This document shows positions 52,051 through 61,291 of a stretch of 64,000 nucleotides of DNA, in pieces. The stretch covers positions 1 through 64,000 of the forward strand of contig NZ_JACYXE010000007.1 of the NCBI RefSeq assembly GCF_014857905.1. The letters run 5' to 3'. The stretch comes from Agilicoccus flavus (GTDB lineage: Bacteria > Actinomycetota > Actinomycetes > Actinomycetales > Dermatophilaceae). Positions within the stretch are counted from its first letter, which is position 1, and each line of letters begins with the position of its first letter. A model generated the notes under the pieces. That model saw only the letters and a list, made by a program, of their open reading frames with translations. It had not been told where the DNA came from and made no database searches. Position numbers and translations under genes: made by a program.

Positions 52051-52870
52051 TCAGGCGTCCGCGTTCACCTCGTCGCGCCACCGCAGCCACGGGATGAGGC
52101 ACGACAGGTCGTCGTCGGGTCCGCCGACGCCCATCCTGAACAGCGTCGCGCCGAGGGCGCGCAGGGGTTCGCCCTCGATCTCGGGGGCGTCGGGGGTGCG
52201 GCCCTCGCGGCCCCGGCCGCCGACGCCCACCGACACCTCGATCTCGCCCGGGTCCCGCCCGACGGCGTCGCAGTGCCCCCGGAGCACGTCGAGCTTCCGG
52301 GCGAGCCCGTCCGGCCCCTCGAAGGTGTGCCAGACGTCGGCGTGCTGCGCGACGAGGCGGAGGGTCTTCCTCTCGCCGCCGCCACCGATGAGCACGGGGA
52401 TCCGCCGCGTGGGCGGCGGGTTGAGCGCCCCCAGCCGCGACTCGATGCGCGGCAGGGCCTGCGCGAGATCGTCGAGACGACCGCCGGCCGTGCCGAACGC
52501 GTACCCGTACTCGACGTAGTCGCGCTCCGCCCAGCCCGACCCGAGCCCGAGGATCAGCCGCCCGTCGCTGACGTGGTCGACGGTGCGGGCCATGTCGGCG
52601 AGCAGGTCGGGGTTCCGGTAGGAGTTGCACGTCACCCACGCGCCGATCTCCACCCGGGAGGTCGCCTCCGCCCAGGCGGCGAGCGTCGTCCAGCACTCGA
52701 AGTGGGCGCCGTCGGGGTCGCCGTACAGCGGGAAGAAGTGGTCCCACGTGAAGACGACGTCCACCCCGGTGTCCTCGGCGGCGAGCAGGGCGTCGCGTAG
52801 CTGCGGCCAGGTGGTGTGCCGGGGGGTGGAGTTGGATCCCGATGCGGACGGGGCGGGAGGCGCGCGGCAT
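52051..52870 (-). pseudogene. LLM-class F420-dependent oxidoreductase, frameshifted in a G6 tract
   Basis: The main frame (52051-52764) encodes a luciferase-like monooxygenase-fold protein: VDVVFTWDHFFPLYG, EIGAWVTCNSYRNPDLLADM, GRLILGLGSGWAERDYVEYG, RIPVLIGGGGERKTLRL. The missing N-terminus lies in another frame, from ATG 52870 (MPRASRPVRIGIQLHP). The frames join if one base is removed from the G run at 52821-52826, giving IQLHPRHTTWPQLRDALLAA. So the gene carries a +1 frameshift, real or a sequencing error. About 273 aa when repaired, the usual size. It would be an F420H2-dependent oxidoreductase. Confidence 0.8.
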
Positions 52871-52892
52871 GCGCGTCACGGCAGGCACCGGT

Positions 52893-53063
52893 TCAGCGGC
52901 GCCATTCCCGGCGGACGGCCGCGGCCAGCCGCTGCGCGGCGGGCAGGATCTCCCGCGCCTTCTGCTGGACCTCAGGGCTGCGCACCACCTGCACCGCCCG
53001 GCGGCGCGCGTCGGCGACGACGCCCGCGTTGACGACTCGGCCGTGCGACACCTTGCGCGACAT
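52893..53063 (-). CDS. 56-aa basic protein of unknown function
   Basis: This small, strongly basic helical protein (MSRKVSHGRVVNAGVVADAR start, ending RLAAAVRREWRR) has AGGAG 5 nt before ATG 53063. It lies just upstream of the LLM gene on the same strand. No domain is recognised; the charge suggests DNA, RNA or membrane binding. Confidence 0.55.
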   Translation of the reverse strand: MSRKVSHGRVVNAGVVADARRRAVQVVRSPEVQQKAREILPAAQRLAAAVRREWRR

Positions 53064-53434
53064 GGGGGCTCCTTCGTGCCGGATCGGGTCCGCATCGGAC
53101 GGTCCCGCAGGGCTCACCAGACTACGACGGGCGTCGACGGACGGTCGAGATCTGCACGCCCGGCGCGGTCGGGACGTCGACGGGGCTCTCGCCCGACGCC
53201 CGAGCCGCCGATCCGTACCTCACTCGAGACGTCGCGGTAACGCGCCGGTGACACGGGCTCCGTAGCGTCGAACCAGGCGGCACGCACCAGGCGTCAGGAA
53301 CAGGCACCGACTCCGGCTCCCGAAGCGTCGGCCCGAGAGTCCCGTGGTCGGCGCCGGCCGGCTGATCGGACGCTCGTCCTCAGGCGGGCGGCGCCGGTGC
53401 CGATCGGGCGGACGAGAACGAAGGAGACGGCAGC
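53064..53434. promoter_or_regulatory. gene-free region before the glutamine amidotransferase gene
   Basis: This is a 371-bp gap. TAGCGT at 53264-53269, within CGTAGCGTCGA, repeats the -10 region before the hemerythrin gene (33001-33011). It would give a leader of about 155 nt. Nothing else is recognised. Confidence 0.35.
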
Positions 53435-54274
53435 ATGTGTCGACTACTCGCCTACGCGGCGGCCCACCCCACGCGGATCCGCGACGTCATCACCGACGGG
53501 CAGTGCGCGACGTTCCAGCGCCTCGGCCGCCTCCACGACGACGGGTGGGGCTCCGCCTGGGTCGCGGACTCCTCGCGCGGGCCGGTCGTCGTCCGCAACC
53601 GCGCGGTCGACGGCGCCCTGGACGACGTGCGTCTCGCGAGGGCGCTACGCCGGCCGCGCTCGCGGGCCCGCCTCTTCCACCTCCGGCTCGCGACGGGCTC
53701 GCTCGCCGTGCAGGAACGCAACACGCACCCGTTCCTCGCGGATGGCATCGCGCTCGCGCACAACGGGTCGATCTTCCCGACCGACCGCGTGCTCGCCCGG
53801 CTGCGCCCCGGGATCCTCGCGGACGTCGAGGGCGACACCGACAGCGAGCTCTACCTCGCCCTCGTGCGGCAGCACGCCCGCGACGGCGCCGACGTCCCCA
53901 CCGCCGTCACCCGGGCCGTCGCCGACCTGCGCTCCGACTACCCCCGCGCGAGCCTCAACGCGGTCCTGCTCACGGCGCAGGCGATGATCGTCGTCCACGC
54001 GAGCACCGACGCGGCCGTCCCGTGGCTCGAGCTCGACGACCGCGGCATCCCCGCCGACGACCTGCCGCTCGGGCACGACGAGTCGTACTACCGGATGTCG
54101 ATGCGACGCGAGGCCGACGGCACGGTCGCCTTCGCCTCCAGCGGGCTCGACACGACGGGCTGGGAGCCGTTGCCGCTCGACTCGGTGACCACGGTCGACC
54201 TCGCCACGATGGCCCTGCGCACGACCGACCTGGCGTCCGGAGTCGAGGCGACCCCCGCCGTCCTCACCGCCTGA
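53435..54274 (+). CDS. class II glutamine amidotransferase
   Basis: This 279-aa Ntn-hydrolase starts MCRLLAYAA; Cys2 becomes the nucleophile after Met removal. GRLHDDGWGSAWVA, FHLRLATGS, ERNTHPFLADGIALAHNGSIF and GDTDSELY fit the YafJ/EgtC-like group, which releases ammonia from glutamine or hydrolyses gamma-glutamyl bonds. AAGGAG lies 8 nt before ATG. No other ergothioneine gene is adjacent, so EgtC identity is not supported. Confidence 0.9.
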   Translation: MCRLLAYAAAHPTRIRDVITDGQCATFQRLGRLHDDGWGSAWVADSSRGPVVVRNRAVDGALDDVRLARALRRPRSRARLFHLRLATGSLAVQERNTHPFLADGIALAHNGSIFPTDRVLARLRPGILADVEGDTDSELYLALVRQHARDGADVPTAVTRAVADLRSDYPRASLNAVLLTAQAMIVVHASTDAAVPWLELDDRGIPADDLPLGHDESYYRMSMRREADGTVAFASSGLDTTGWEPLPLDSVTTVDLATMALRTTDLASGVEATPAVLTA

Positions 54275-54292
54275 CGTCCGCCGGGGGCACGG

Positions 54293-54991
54293 TCAGGTGG
54301 CCGACGGCCCCGCCGGGGCGCCGAGCCGGGTCAGGGTGCGGGTGGTGACGGCGTCGAGGAGCCGGCGGTTGGCCGGCCGGTCCGGTCCGGTGATCGAGGC
54401 GGTGACGCCGCGGGTCCCCGAGACGACGACGACCATGTCGAAGTAGTGCTTCAGCCCGTCGGCGTCGTAGGCGACCGTGTACCCGGTGGCCCCGGGCGTG
54501 GAGTACGAGGTCGGCGCGATCCGCACGACGAGCCGTTGGGTGCCCGCCCGCGTCGTCAGCGGTTTCGCACACGCGCTCGTCACGGCCATGACGGCGGCCG
54601 CCCGGTCGGAGGCCGTGCGGGCGTCCTCGACCGTGAGGGTGAGGTCGCGATCGTCGGCGCTCGGCGTGGCCCGGTTCGACCGGTACACGGCCCGGGCGAA
54701 CGCGGTTCGATCCGCCGAGGTGGGCGCCGGGCCCGTCGTCGTCACCTCCAACGCGTCGAGCGCCGAGCGGCACGTTTGGGTGGCGCCCTTCGCGTCGTCG
54801 AGGGGGTCGGCCGTGTCGCCGACCTGCGGGCGCCGGTCGGTGGTGCCGACGAGCGACCACGATCCCGGGATGTCGCCCGGGCGCAGCAGGGCGGCGCGGG
54901 CGTCGGACTCCGGATTCGCCCCGCCCGTCGCGCCGCACGCCCCCAGCGGGGCCAGCAGGGCGGCGGCGAGAAGGATCGAGGCACGGCGCAT
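54293..54991 (-). CDS. putative lipoprotein, PknH-sensor-like
   Basis: This 232-aa protein has signal sequence MRRASILLAAALLAPLGAC with a lipobox (LGAC, Cys19). The mature part begins LLRPGDIPGSW and has conserved-looking CRSALDAL and SACAKPL Cys that could pair, plus IAPTSYSTPGATGYTVAYDADG. This resembles the extracellular PknH-sensor-like or LpqN-type fold of actinobacterial lipoproteins; the function is unknown. It converges on the amidotransferase. The 239-bp gap upstream (54992-55230) holds no gene. Confidence 0.75.
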   Translation of the reverse strand: MRRASILLAAALLAPLGACGATGGANPESDARAALLRPGDIPGSWSLVGTTDRRPQVGDTADPLDDAKGATQTCRSALDALEVTTTGPAPTSADRTAFARAVYRSNRATPSADDRDLTLTVEDARTASDRAAAVMAVTSACAKPLTTRAGTQRLVVRIAPTSYSTPGATGYTVAYDADGLKHYFDMVVVVSGTRGVTASITGPDRPANRRLLDAVTTRTLTRLGAPAGPSAT

Positions 54992-55230
54992 GGGCGGCAG
55001 GTCACTCCGGGGCGGGACGTCCTGCCGAACGGGCTCGAGAACGGCAGAGCCGCCACGTTAGCGTCACCCGGGCGATCCCGCCGCCCCGGGTGGGACGACC
55101 TGCGGTAACCGCGGCCGCGACCCGGCGTCGCGGTGTGGTCGGCGCGGTGCGGGGCCGCGGCGGGTCGGGCGCGGCGGCGGAGGACGACCGGTGCGGCCGG
55201 GCGGTCCCGTCGCCGGCCGGCGCCCCCGGG

Positions 55231-56238
55231 TCAGGGCTGGAACAGGCCCCGGTGCGCCCAGCGGGCGTGCAGTCGCTCGGCGCGCAGGTGGGGGCGGCCG
55301 TCGAGGCGGCGCGCCACGGTGTCGAGCGCGCGGACGCTGCCGGTCACCGGCCGATCCGGGTCGGCGACGAGATCGCCGCGCAGGGCGCCCAGGCGGGCGT
55401 GGACGGGGGCGCGCAGGTCGGGGCGGGCGTGGGCGACGACGTCGAGCGTCGCGAGGTGGTGTAGGAACGCGAGCGGGAAGGCGTCGGCGAGGACACCGCC
55501 GACGAACGCGCGGGGGCCGGTGACCGCGGGCCCGTCGAGCGGCTCGAAGAGGGTGCCGCCGACGATGCCGTAGGCGATCTCGACGGGTGGGAGTCCGGTC
55601 CGGCCCGGTCCGCCGCGCCCCGCGCCGTCGCCGCGCGCGTCGAGGGTGCGGACGGCGGCGACGGCGGCCTGGGCCTCGTGCAGACCGAACACCTCCGCGT
55701 AGGTCTCGCTGACCCACCCGAGCTCGCCGGGGGCGGCGCCCACCTCGTCGGCGAAGGTCGCGCCGCGGGCGCCGGAGGAGTACAGGGTGCGGAACACGGC
55801 CCGGTGGCGGCGCAGCTGTGCGTCGATGGTGCCGGGCGGCACCTCCGGGGCGATGTGGCCGGCGAGGTCGGCGCCCAGGGACGACCGGGAGGCCGCCCAC
55901 TGACCGCCGCACGGCGGCGCCGAGACGGTGAGGATCTCGAGCAGCACGAGGGCGCGCTCGTGGTGCGACATCCCGCGGGCGAGGCGGCGCAGCGCGATGC
56001 GGAGCCGCTCGACGAGCCGTACCCCGCTCGTCGCGCCCAGGTCGACCGGGGTGCCGATCGCGGCGAGGTGGTCGGCGGCGATCCGGCGGAGGTCCTCGAG
56101 CGCGTCGAGCTTGCGGGTCGCCTCGTCCGGCGCGGACAGGTAGGCGTCGCGGGTGAGCAGGTAGAGGCGGCCGACCTCGGCGAGCGCCGCGCCCTCGGGG
56201 CGAGTGGTCAGCGGGTTGGAGAAAGAATTGCTGCTCAC
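55231..56238 (-). CDS. hypothetical protein, helical, about 335 aa
   Basis: This protein has no family I recognise. It is probably all-helical and soluble, with VGRLYLLTRDAYLSAPDEAT, GMSHHERALVLLEILTVSA, PPGTIDAQLRRHRAVFRTLY and FPLAFLHHLATLDVVAHARP. No signal peptide or membrane helix. The start is uncertain: GTG 56238 (VSSNSFSNP) is conservative; GTG 56316 and ATG 56325 are also open. It is on the same strand as, and downstream of, the FucP-type transporter gene, separated by a perfect hairpin. Confidence 0.6.
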   Translation of the reverse strand: MSSNSFSNPLTTRPEGAALAEVGRLYLLTRDAYLSAPDEATRKLDALEDLRRIAADHLAAIGTPVDLGATSGVRLVERLRIALRRLARGMSHHERALVLLEILTVSAPPCGGQWAASRSSLGADLAGHIAPEVPPGTIDAQLRRHRAVFRTLYSSGARGATFADEVGAAPGELGWVSETYAEVFGLHEAQAAVAAVRTLDARGDGAGRGGPGRTGLPPVEIAYGIVGGTLFEPLDGPAVTGPRAFVGGVLADAFPLAFLHHLATLDVVAHARPDLRAPVHARLGALRGDLVADPDRPVTGSVRALDTVARRLDGRPHLRAERLHARWAHRGLFQP

Positions 56239-56415
56239 GATCCTCGTCGTCCGGCTCGGCGATGGCGGGTCCCGGCCGCGAGCCGGAGCGGAACCGGGTC
56301 CAGCGCCCCGGCTCACGGTCCCCATCGGCCGGATGATGCCCCGCCTGAGTCGAAACCGACTGCGGGGCAAAATCTTTGATACTCCATCATCCCCCGTTGC
56401 AGCGCACGCCATGCG

Positions 56416-56444
56416 GGCCGGCGGGAGAAGTTCTCCCGCCGGCC
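56416..56444. terminator. hairpin terminator downstream of the FucP-like gene
   Basis: A perfect 14-bp palindromic stem (GGCCGGCGGGAGAA and its complement) has a one-base centre, 64 bp past the transporter stop. The gap 56239-56507 also has an AT-rich stretch near 56365-56395 that may hold the promoter of the downstream hypothetical gene. Confidence 0.7.
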
Positions 56445-56507
56445 GTGGGCGGCTCGTCGCGGTCGCGGGCGGTGGGACGCGGTCGAGGGCCGAGGGCCCG
56501 GGGTGCG

Positions 56508-57899
56508 TCAGTGCCCCGCGTGCGCCGTGGCGGGCTCCTCCAGCTCGGGATCGACGCGGCGGAGGTGGTCGACGAAGTAGCCCATGATGAGCAGGAAGCA
56601 CACGGCCGGGACGATGAACGAGAACTGCAGCGAGCCCGACAGGTCGGACACGAAGCCCTGGATGACCGGGACGACCGCGCCGCCGACGATGGCCATGACG
56701 AGGATGGCGCCGCCCGTCTCCTGGTAGCGCTTGTCGTCGATCGTGTCGAGGGTGCCGCCGAAGATCGTCGGCCAGCAGGGTCCCATGAGCAGGCTGGCGG
56801 CCGGGGCGCCCCAGACTGCGAGGTCCGTCGGGCCCAGCGCGACGAAGAGCAGGAGCAGCGCGCCGAGGATGCTGTAGACGATGAGCACGCGGGAGGGCCC
56901 GAAGCGGCCGATGAGGAAGTTCGCGGGGAACTTGCCGAGGAAGAAGCACACGAAGCCGACGATCATGAAGTTGGCCGCGTCGTACTCCGACATGCCGGGG
57001 GTGTTCTCGAGGGCGAGGCGGATCGTGAACGACCACACGGTCGTCTGCAGGCCGACGTAGACGAACTGCGCGGCGATCCCCTTCATGAACGCCGGCTTCC
57101 GGGTCAGGTAGCGCAGCGTCTCGCCGACGCCCGCGGACTCCGGCTCGTTCTCCCGCCGCGTCGGTCGGCACGTCGGGTACCGGGTGACGGCGAAGAGCAC
57201 GAAGAGGATGACGAGCACCGCGAGGATGTAGGTGTACGGCAGCAGCGTCTGACCGAGGAGCCGGTCGGACAGTGCCTGCCGTTCCGCGCCCGAAACCGCC
57301 CCGAGCTGCGCCTCGATCGACTCCGCCCCCGCCCCGAAGACGAGGAACTTGCCGAGCAGCACGCCGGTGAGGTTGCCGAGCGGCGTGAACGTCTGGCTGA
57401 TGTTGAGGCGCAGGGTCGCCTGCTTGCGGGGGCCGAGCATCGAGCTGTACGTGTTCGCCGACGTCTCGAGGAAGCTCAGGCCGAGGGCGACGACGAAGAT
57501 CGCCGCGAGGAACACGAGGTAGGTGCCCACGTGCGACGCGGGGAAGAAGAGGGCGCAGCCGACGATGTAGGCCGCGAGCCCGATCATCACGCCCGCCTTG
57601 TACGACGTCGCCTTGATGACCCGCGACGCCGGGATCGCGATGAGGAAGTACCCGCCGTAGAAGGCGCTCTGCACGAAGGCCGCGGCCGCGTCCGAGATCC
57701 CGAACACCGCCTTGAACTGCGGGATGAGCACGTCGTTGAGGCCGGCGGCCGCGCCCCACATGGGGAACAGCAGCGAGAGGAGGATGAACTGGAACATCGG
57801 GGTGCGGTCGAGGTAACCGTCACCGGTCTCCCGGGCCTTGGTGGGGATGAGCATGGGGGGGGGCGCACCTTCACGTCGTCGTGGGTCGTTGTCGCTCAC
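56508..57899 (-). CDS. FucP-type MFS sugar:proton symporter
   Basis: This 463-aa transporter has 12 predicted helices. FQFILLSLLFPMWGAAAGLNDVLIPQFK resembles the FucP first helix, QSAFYGGYFLIAIPAS the second, and SFLETSANTYSSMLGPRKQATLRLNISQTFTPLGNL is the family hallmark, with MGPCWPTIFGGTLDTI and FVSDLSGSLQFSFI later. Homologues import fucose, glucose/galactose or related sugars with protons. GTG 57899 gives MSDNDPRRREG; an ATG at 57854 lies after a run of nine G and is an alternative start. Confidence 0.9.
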   Translation of the reverse strand: MSDNDPRRREGAPPPMLIPTKARETGDGYLDRTPMFQFILLSLLFPMWGAAAGLNDVLIPQFKAVFGISDAAAAFVQSAFYGGYFLIAIPASRVIKATSYKAGVMIGLAAYIVGCALFFPASHVGTYLVFLAAIFVVALGLSFLETSANTYSSMLGPRKQATLRLNISQTFTPLGNLTGVLLGKFLVFGAGAESIEAQLGAVSGAERQALSDRLLGQTLLPYTYILAVLVILFVLFAVTRYPTCRPTRRENEPESAGVGETLRYLTRKPAFMKGIAAQFVYVGLQTTVWSFTIRLALENTPGMSEYDAANFMIVGFVCFFLGKFPANFLIGRFGPSRVLIVYSILGALLLLFVALGPTDLAVWGAPAASLLMGPCWPTIFGGTLDTIDDKRYQETGGAILVMAIVGGAVVPVIQGFVSDLSGSLQFSFIVPAVCFLLIMGYFVDHLRRVDPELEEPATAHAGH

Positions 57900-58023
57900 T
57901 GCCGCTCGCGATGAGCGCGCGTCACGCTAACAGCGTCGGGACCGGGTGACCAGGGCGCAGCGGCGCGGAACCCGGACCGCGCCGCCGGAGAACCCCCTCG
58001 GCCCGCCTGCGGGGACGGCCGGC

Positions 58024-60975
58024 TCACCCCCGCGCGAGGGCGGTGCGCAGCAGCTCGGCGAGGTGGCGACCCGTGCGGTCGGTGCCCTGCGCGATCTGCG
58101 TGCGGCAGCTGAACCCGTCGGCCAGCACGAGGTCGTCCGCCCCGGTCGCGGCGACCTTGGGGAACAGCTCCCGCTCGGCGCAGGCCTGCGACACGTCGTA
58201 ATGGCCGGGCTCGAAGCCGAAGTTGCCGGCGAGCCCGCAGCACCCGCCGCCGACCTCGTCGACGTCGACCCCGAGCCGCGCGAGCACCGCGCGGTCGGGG
58301 GCGTAGGTCCCCTTGGCCTTCTGGTGGCAGTGCACCTGGCTCGTCGCCGCGGCGTCGAGGGTCCCGAACGGCCAGTCGTCGTCGTCGACGTGCGCCGCCA
58401 CGACCTGCGCGAGGGTCGTCGTCGCGGCCTCGAGCGCGCGCGCCCGGGGGTCGTCGGGGAGCAGCGCGGGGGCCTCGGTGAGCATGACCGTGCACGACGG
58501 TTCAAGGCCGACGATCCGGTGGCCCGCGGCGAGGTCGTCGGCGACCGCGTCGAGGGTGCGCGCCAGGGCGCGCTGCGTCATGTCGAGCTGCCCCGTCGAG
58601 TGCCAGGTCAGGCCGCAACAGACCGGCCCGCGCGGGAGCCGGACGTCGTACCCGAGCGCCTCGAGCGCCTCCACGGCGGCGATGCCCACGTGCGGGGACA
58701 GGTGGTTGGTGAACGTGTCCGGCCAGAGGACGAGCACCTCGGCCCCGGGCGCCGGGGTGGGCGCCTCGCCGGCGGCGGCCCGCCGCGCGAACCACTGCGC
58801 GAGCGACAACGGCGAGAACGTGATCATCCGCCGCCGCGGCTCGATGCCGCCGAGCCGCTTGACGGCCTCCTCCACCGGGCGGAACCCGAGTACCCGGTTC
58901 GCGAGCGCCCCGAGCCCCGGCACGGCCGAGATCGCGGCGGTCGCGACGGGCAGCCACCCCATCGAGTAGTGCGCCATGGGCCGGCGACGCCCCGCGTAGT
59001 GGTGGTGGAGGAATTCGGCCTTGTAGGTGGCCATGTCGACGTTGACCGGGCACTCGGTCGCGCACGCCTTGCACGACAGGCACAGGTCGAGGGCGTCCCG
59101 CGCCGCCTCCGAGCGCCACCCGTCGAGGTGTTCGCCGCGCAGCATCTCGGCGAGGACGCGGGCGCGGCCCCGCGTGGTCGCGACCTCGTCGTGGGTCGCG
59201 TGGAAGCTCGGGCACATCGCACCCGCCTCGCTGCGGCAGGCGCCGACCCCGACGCACCGGTTGAGGGCCCCCGCGAAGGAGCCTCCGTCGTCCGCGAACG
59301 CGTGGACGGGGGTCAGCTCGAAGGAGCGCAGGCCCGGCCCCGGGCGGAGCCGGTCGTCGAGCCGCTCCGGGTCGACGAGCACGCCGGGGTTGAGGAACCC
59401 CTCCGGGTCGAAGATCGCCTTGAAGCGCGCGAAGAGCGCGAGCATCTCGGGGGAGTACATGCGGGCGAGCAGCTCCGAGCGCGCCCGCCCGTCGCCGTGC
59501 TCGCCCGACACCGAGCCGCCGTAGGACGCGACGAGGTCGGCCGCCGCCTCGATGAACTCGCGGTAGCGGGCGACCCCCGGCCCGGTCCCCAGGTCGAAGT
59601 CGATGCGGACGTGGATGCACCCCTCGCCGAAGTGCCCGAACGGGATGCCCGCGAGGTCGAGGCGCGCCATGAGGTCGTAGAGGTCGCGCAGGTAGTCGGC
59701 GAGGTGCTCGCTCGGCACCGCCGAGTCCTCCCAGCCCGGCCACGCCTCCCCGCCGTCGGCCCGCCGGGTCGCGATGCCGGCCGCGGCCTCCCGGATGCGC
59801 CACAGGGCGGCGGTCTCGGCGGGGTCGGTGACGACGCGGGCCTGCACGAGGCCCCTGCCCCCGTGCGGATCGGCCGCGTCGGTGGCGCCGGCGGCCCGAT
59901 CCGCGGTGGCGTCGTCCGGGGTGTCGTCGGGAGCGTGCCGGGCGACCTCGACGAGCTCGGCGGCGCGCGCCTGCGCGTCGGCGGGGTCGTCGCCGCCGAC
60001 CTCGCAGTACAACCAGGCCCGGCCCTCCGGCAGCGTCGACCCGGCGTTCTCCTGCCCGGGTCGGGTGCGCAGGGCCTCGATGAGGTCGACCCCCATCCCC
60101 TCGATGGTCTGCACCCCCGGGCGCCGCAGGGTGTGGGCGGCCGCCGCGGCCGCAAAGACGTCGTCGTAGCCCAGCACGGCGAGGGCGGTGGCGGCCGGGG
60201 GTTCGACGAGGGCGACCGTGAGCCGCGTGAAGATCCCGCACGTCCCCTCGCTGCCGGCGAGGGCCTTGGCGACGTCGAACCCGTTCTCCGGCAGCAGGTA
60301 GTGCAGGCCGTACCCCGACACCTGGCGCGGGAAGCGGCCCAGCTCGGTGCGGATGAGGGCGAGGTTGTCGTCGACGAGGGCGCGCAGCTCCGCCTCGATC
60401 CGGGGATCGTCGATGCCGCCGCGGCGGGCGGTGACGACGCGGCCGTCGGCGAGCATGACGTCGAGGTCGACGAGGTTGGCGGCCGACGTCCCCCACGCGA
60501 CCGAGTGCGACCCACACGCGTTGTTCGCGACCATCCCGCCGATCGTGCACCGCGAGTGGGTCGACGGGTCGGGGCCGTACGTGAGGCCGTGTGCGCCGGC
60601 GGCGGCGCGCAGGTCGTCGCAGACGAGGCCGGGCTCGACGCTCGCGGTCCGGGCGGCGGGGTCGATGCCCAGGACGCGGCGGTGCCGGCGGCTGTGGTCG
60701 ACCACGAGGCCTTCCCCGATCGCGTTGCCCGCCACCGAGGTCCCGCCCCCGCGGGCCACGACGGTCAGGCCCCGCTCGCGCGCGGTCGCCAGGGCGTCGC
60801 GCACCTGCGCCACGTCGTCGGGCTCGACGACCCCGGCGGGGAAGCGCCGGTAGATCGAGGCGTCCGAGGTGTACGCGGCCCGGGTGGCGAGGTCGTCGCG
60901 CAGTCGCGGGGCGTGGGGGGTCTCGCCGGCGTGGGCGGACGGGGGCGTGGTGGCGGTGTGCTGGGGCGCGGTCAC
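58024..60975 (-). CDS. YdiJ-type FAD-linked oxidase with Fe-S and CCG domains (D-2-hydroxyacid dehydrogenase)
   Basis: This 983-aa protein has three parts. FAD-binding PCMH domain (about residues 40-270): VVARGGGTSVAGNAIGEGLVVD, STHSRCTIGGMVANNACGSHS. FAD-oxidase C-terminal domain with GHFGEGCIHVRIDFDL and SGEHGDGRARSELL. C-terminal 4Fe-4S pair (CVGVGACR, MCPSF; CLSCKACATECPVNVD) and two CCG motifs (PVCCGLTW; GGGCCGLAGNFG). The family oxidises D-2-hydroxyacids (D-lactate, D-2-hydroxyglutarate) and passes electrons to the respiratory chain. GGGAGA precedes the GTG start. Confidence 0.92.
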   Translation of the reverse strand: MTAPQHTATTPPSAHAGETPHAPRLRDDLATRAAYTSDASIYRRFPAGVVEPDDVAQVRDALATARERGLTVVARGGGTSVAGNAIGEGLVVDHSRRHRRVLGIDPAARTASVEPGLVCDDLRAAAGAHGLTYGPDPSTHSRCTIGGMVANNACGSHSVAWGTSAANLVDLDVMLADGRVVTARRGGIDDPRIEAELRALVDDNLALIRTELGRFPRQVSGYGLHYLLPENGFDVAKALAGSEGTCGIFTRLTVALVEPPAATALAVLGYDDVFAAAAAAHTLRRPGVQTIEGMGVDLIEALRTRPGQENAGSTLPEGRAWLYCEVGGDDPADAQARAAELVEVARHAPDDTPDDATADRAAGATDAADPHGGRGLVQARVVTDPAETAALWRIREAAAGIATRRADGGEAWPGWEDSAVPSEHLADYLRDLYDLMARLDLAGIPFGHFGEGCIHVRIDFDLGTGPGVARYREFIEAAADLVASYGGSVSGEHGDGRARSELLARMYSPEMLALFARFKAIFDPEGFLNPGVLVDPERLDDRLRPGPGLRSFELTPVHAFADDGGSFAGALNRCVGVGACRSEAGAMCPSFHATHDEVATTRGRARVLAEMLRGEHLDGWRSEAARDALDLCLSCKACATECPVNVDMATYKAEFLHHHYAGRRRPMAHYSMGWLPVATAAISAVPGLGALANRVLGFRPVEEAVKRLGGIEPRRRMITFSPLSLAQWFARRAAAGEAPTPAPGAEVLVLWPDTFTNHLSPHVGIAAVEALEALGYDVRLPRGPVCCGLTWHSTGQLDMTQRALARTLDAVADDLAAGHRIVGLEPSCTVMLTEAPALLPDDPRARALEAATTTLAQVVAAHVDDDDWPFGTLDAAATSQVHCHQKAKGTYAPDRAVLARLGVDVDEVGGGCCGLAGNFGFEPGHYDVSQACAERELFPKVAATGADDLVLADGFSCRTQIAQGTDRTGRHLAELLRTALARG

Positions 60976-61291
60976 GGGGTCTCCCTGCTCGGCTCGGACC
61001 CGTCGAACCTACGCCACGCGTGCCCGGCCGCCGCGCGGTGCCGGGCGGGGCGCGCAGCGACGGGCGCGCCGCTCGTCGATCCCCCTGGCGCGATCAGACC
61101 GGCCGGCCCGTCCGGGTCGCTCCCCAGCTCGCCTCGGCGCCCCAAGCGCACGTGATCGGTCTCATCTCCTGCATCGGCGGCGCCGGGGCCGGGTGAGGAT
61201 CGCCTCATCGAGGGTCCGCGCGGTTTTGCGCACGACGCGGTCGCGGGGGCCGAGAGGGGCCGGGGCGGTTCAGGGCGGCGCGCGGGCGGCG
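60976..61291. other. gene-free intergenic region
   Basis: This 316-bp gap between two reverse-strand genes holds one short hairpin (GCCCGGC 61022-61028 with GCCGGGC 61040-61046). No credible small ORF or promoter stands out. Confidence 0.4.
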
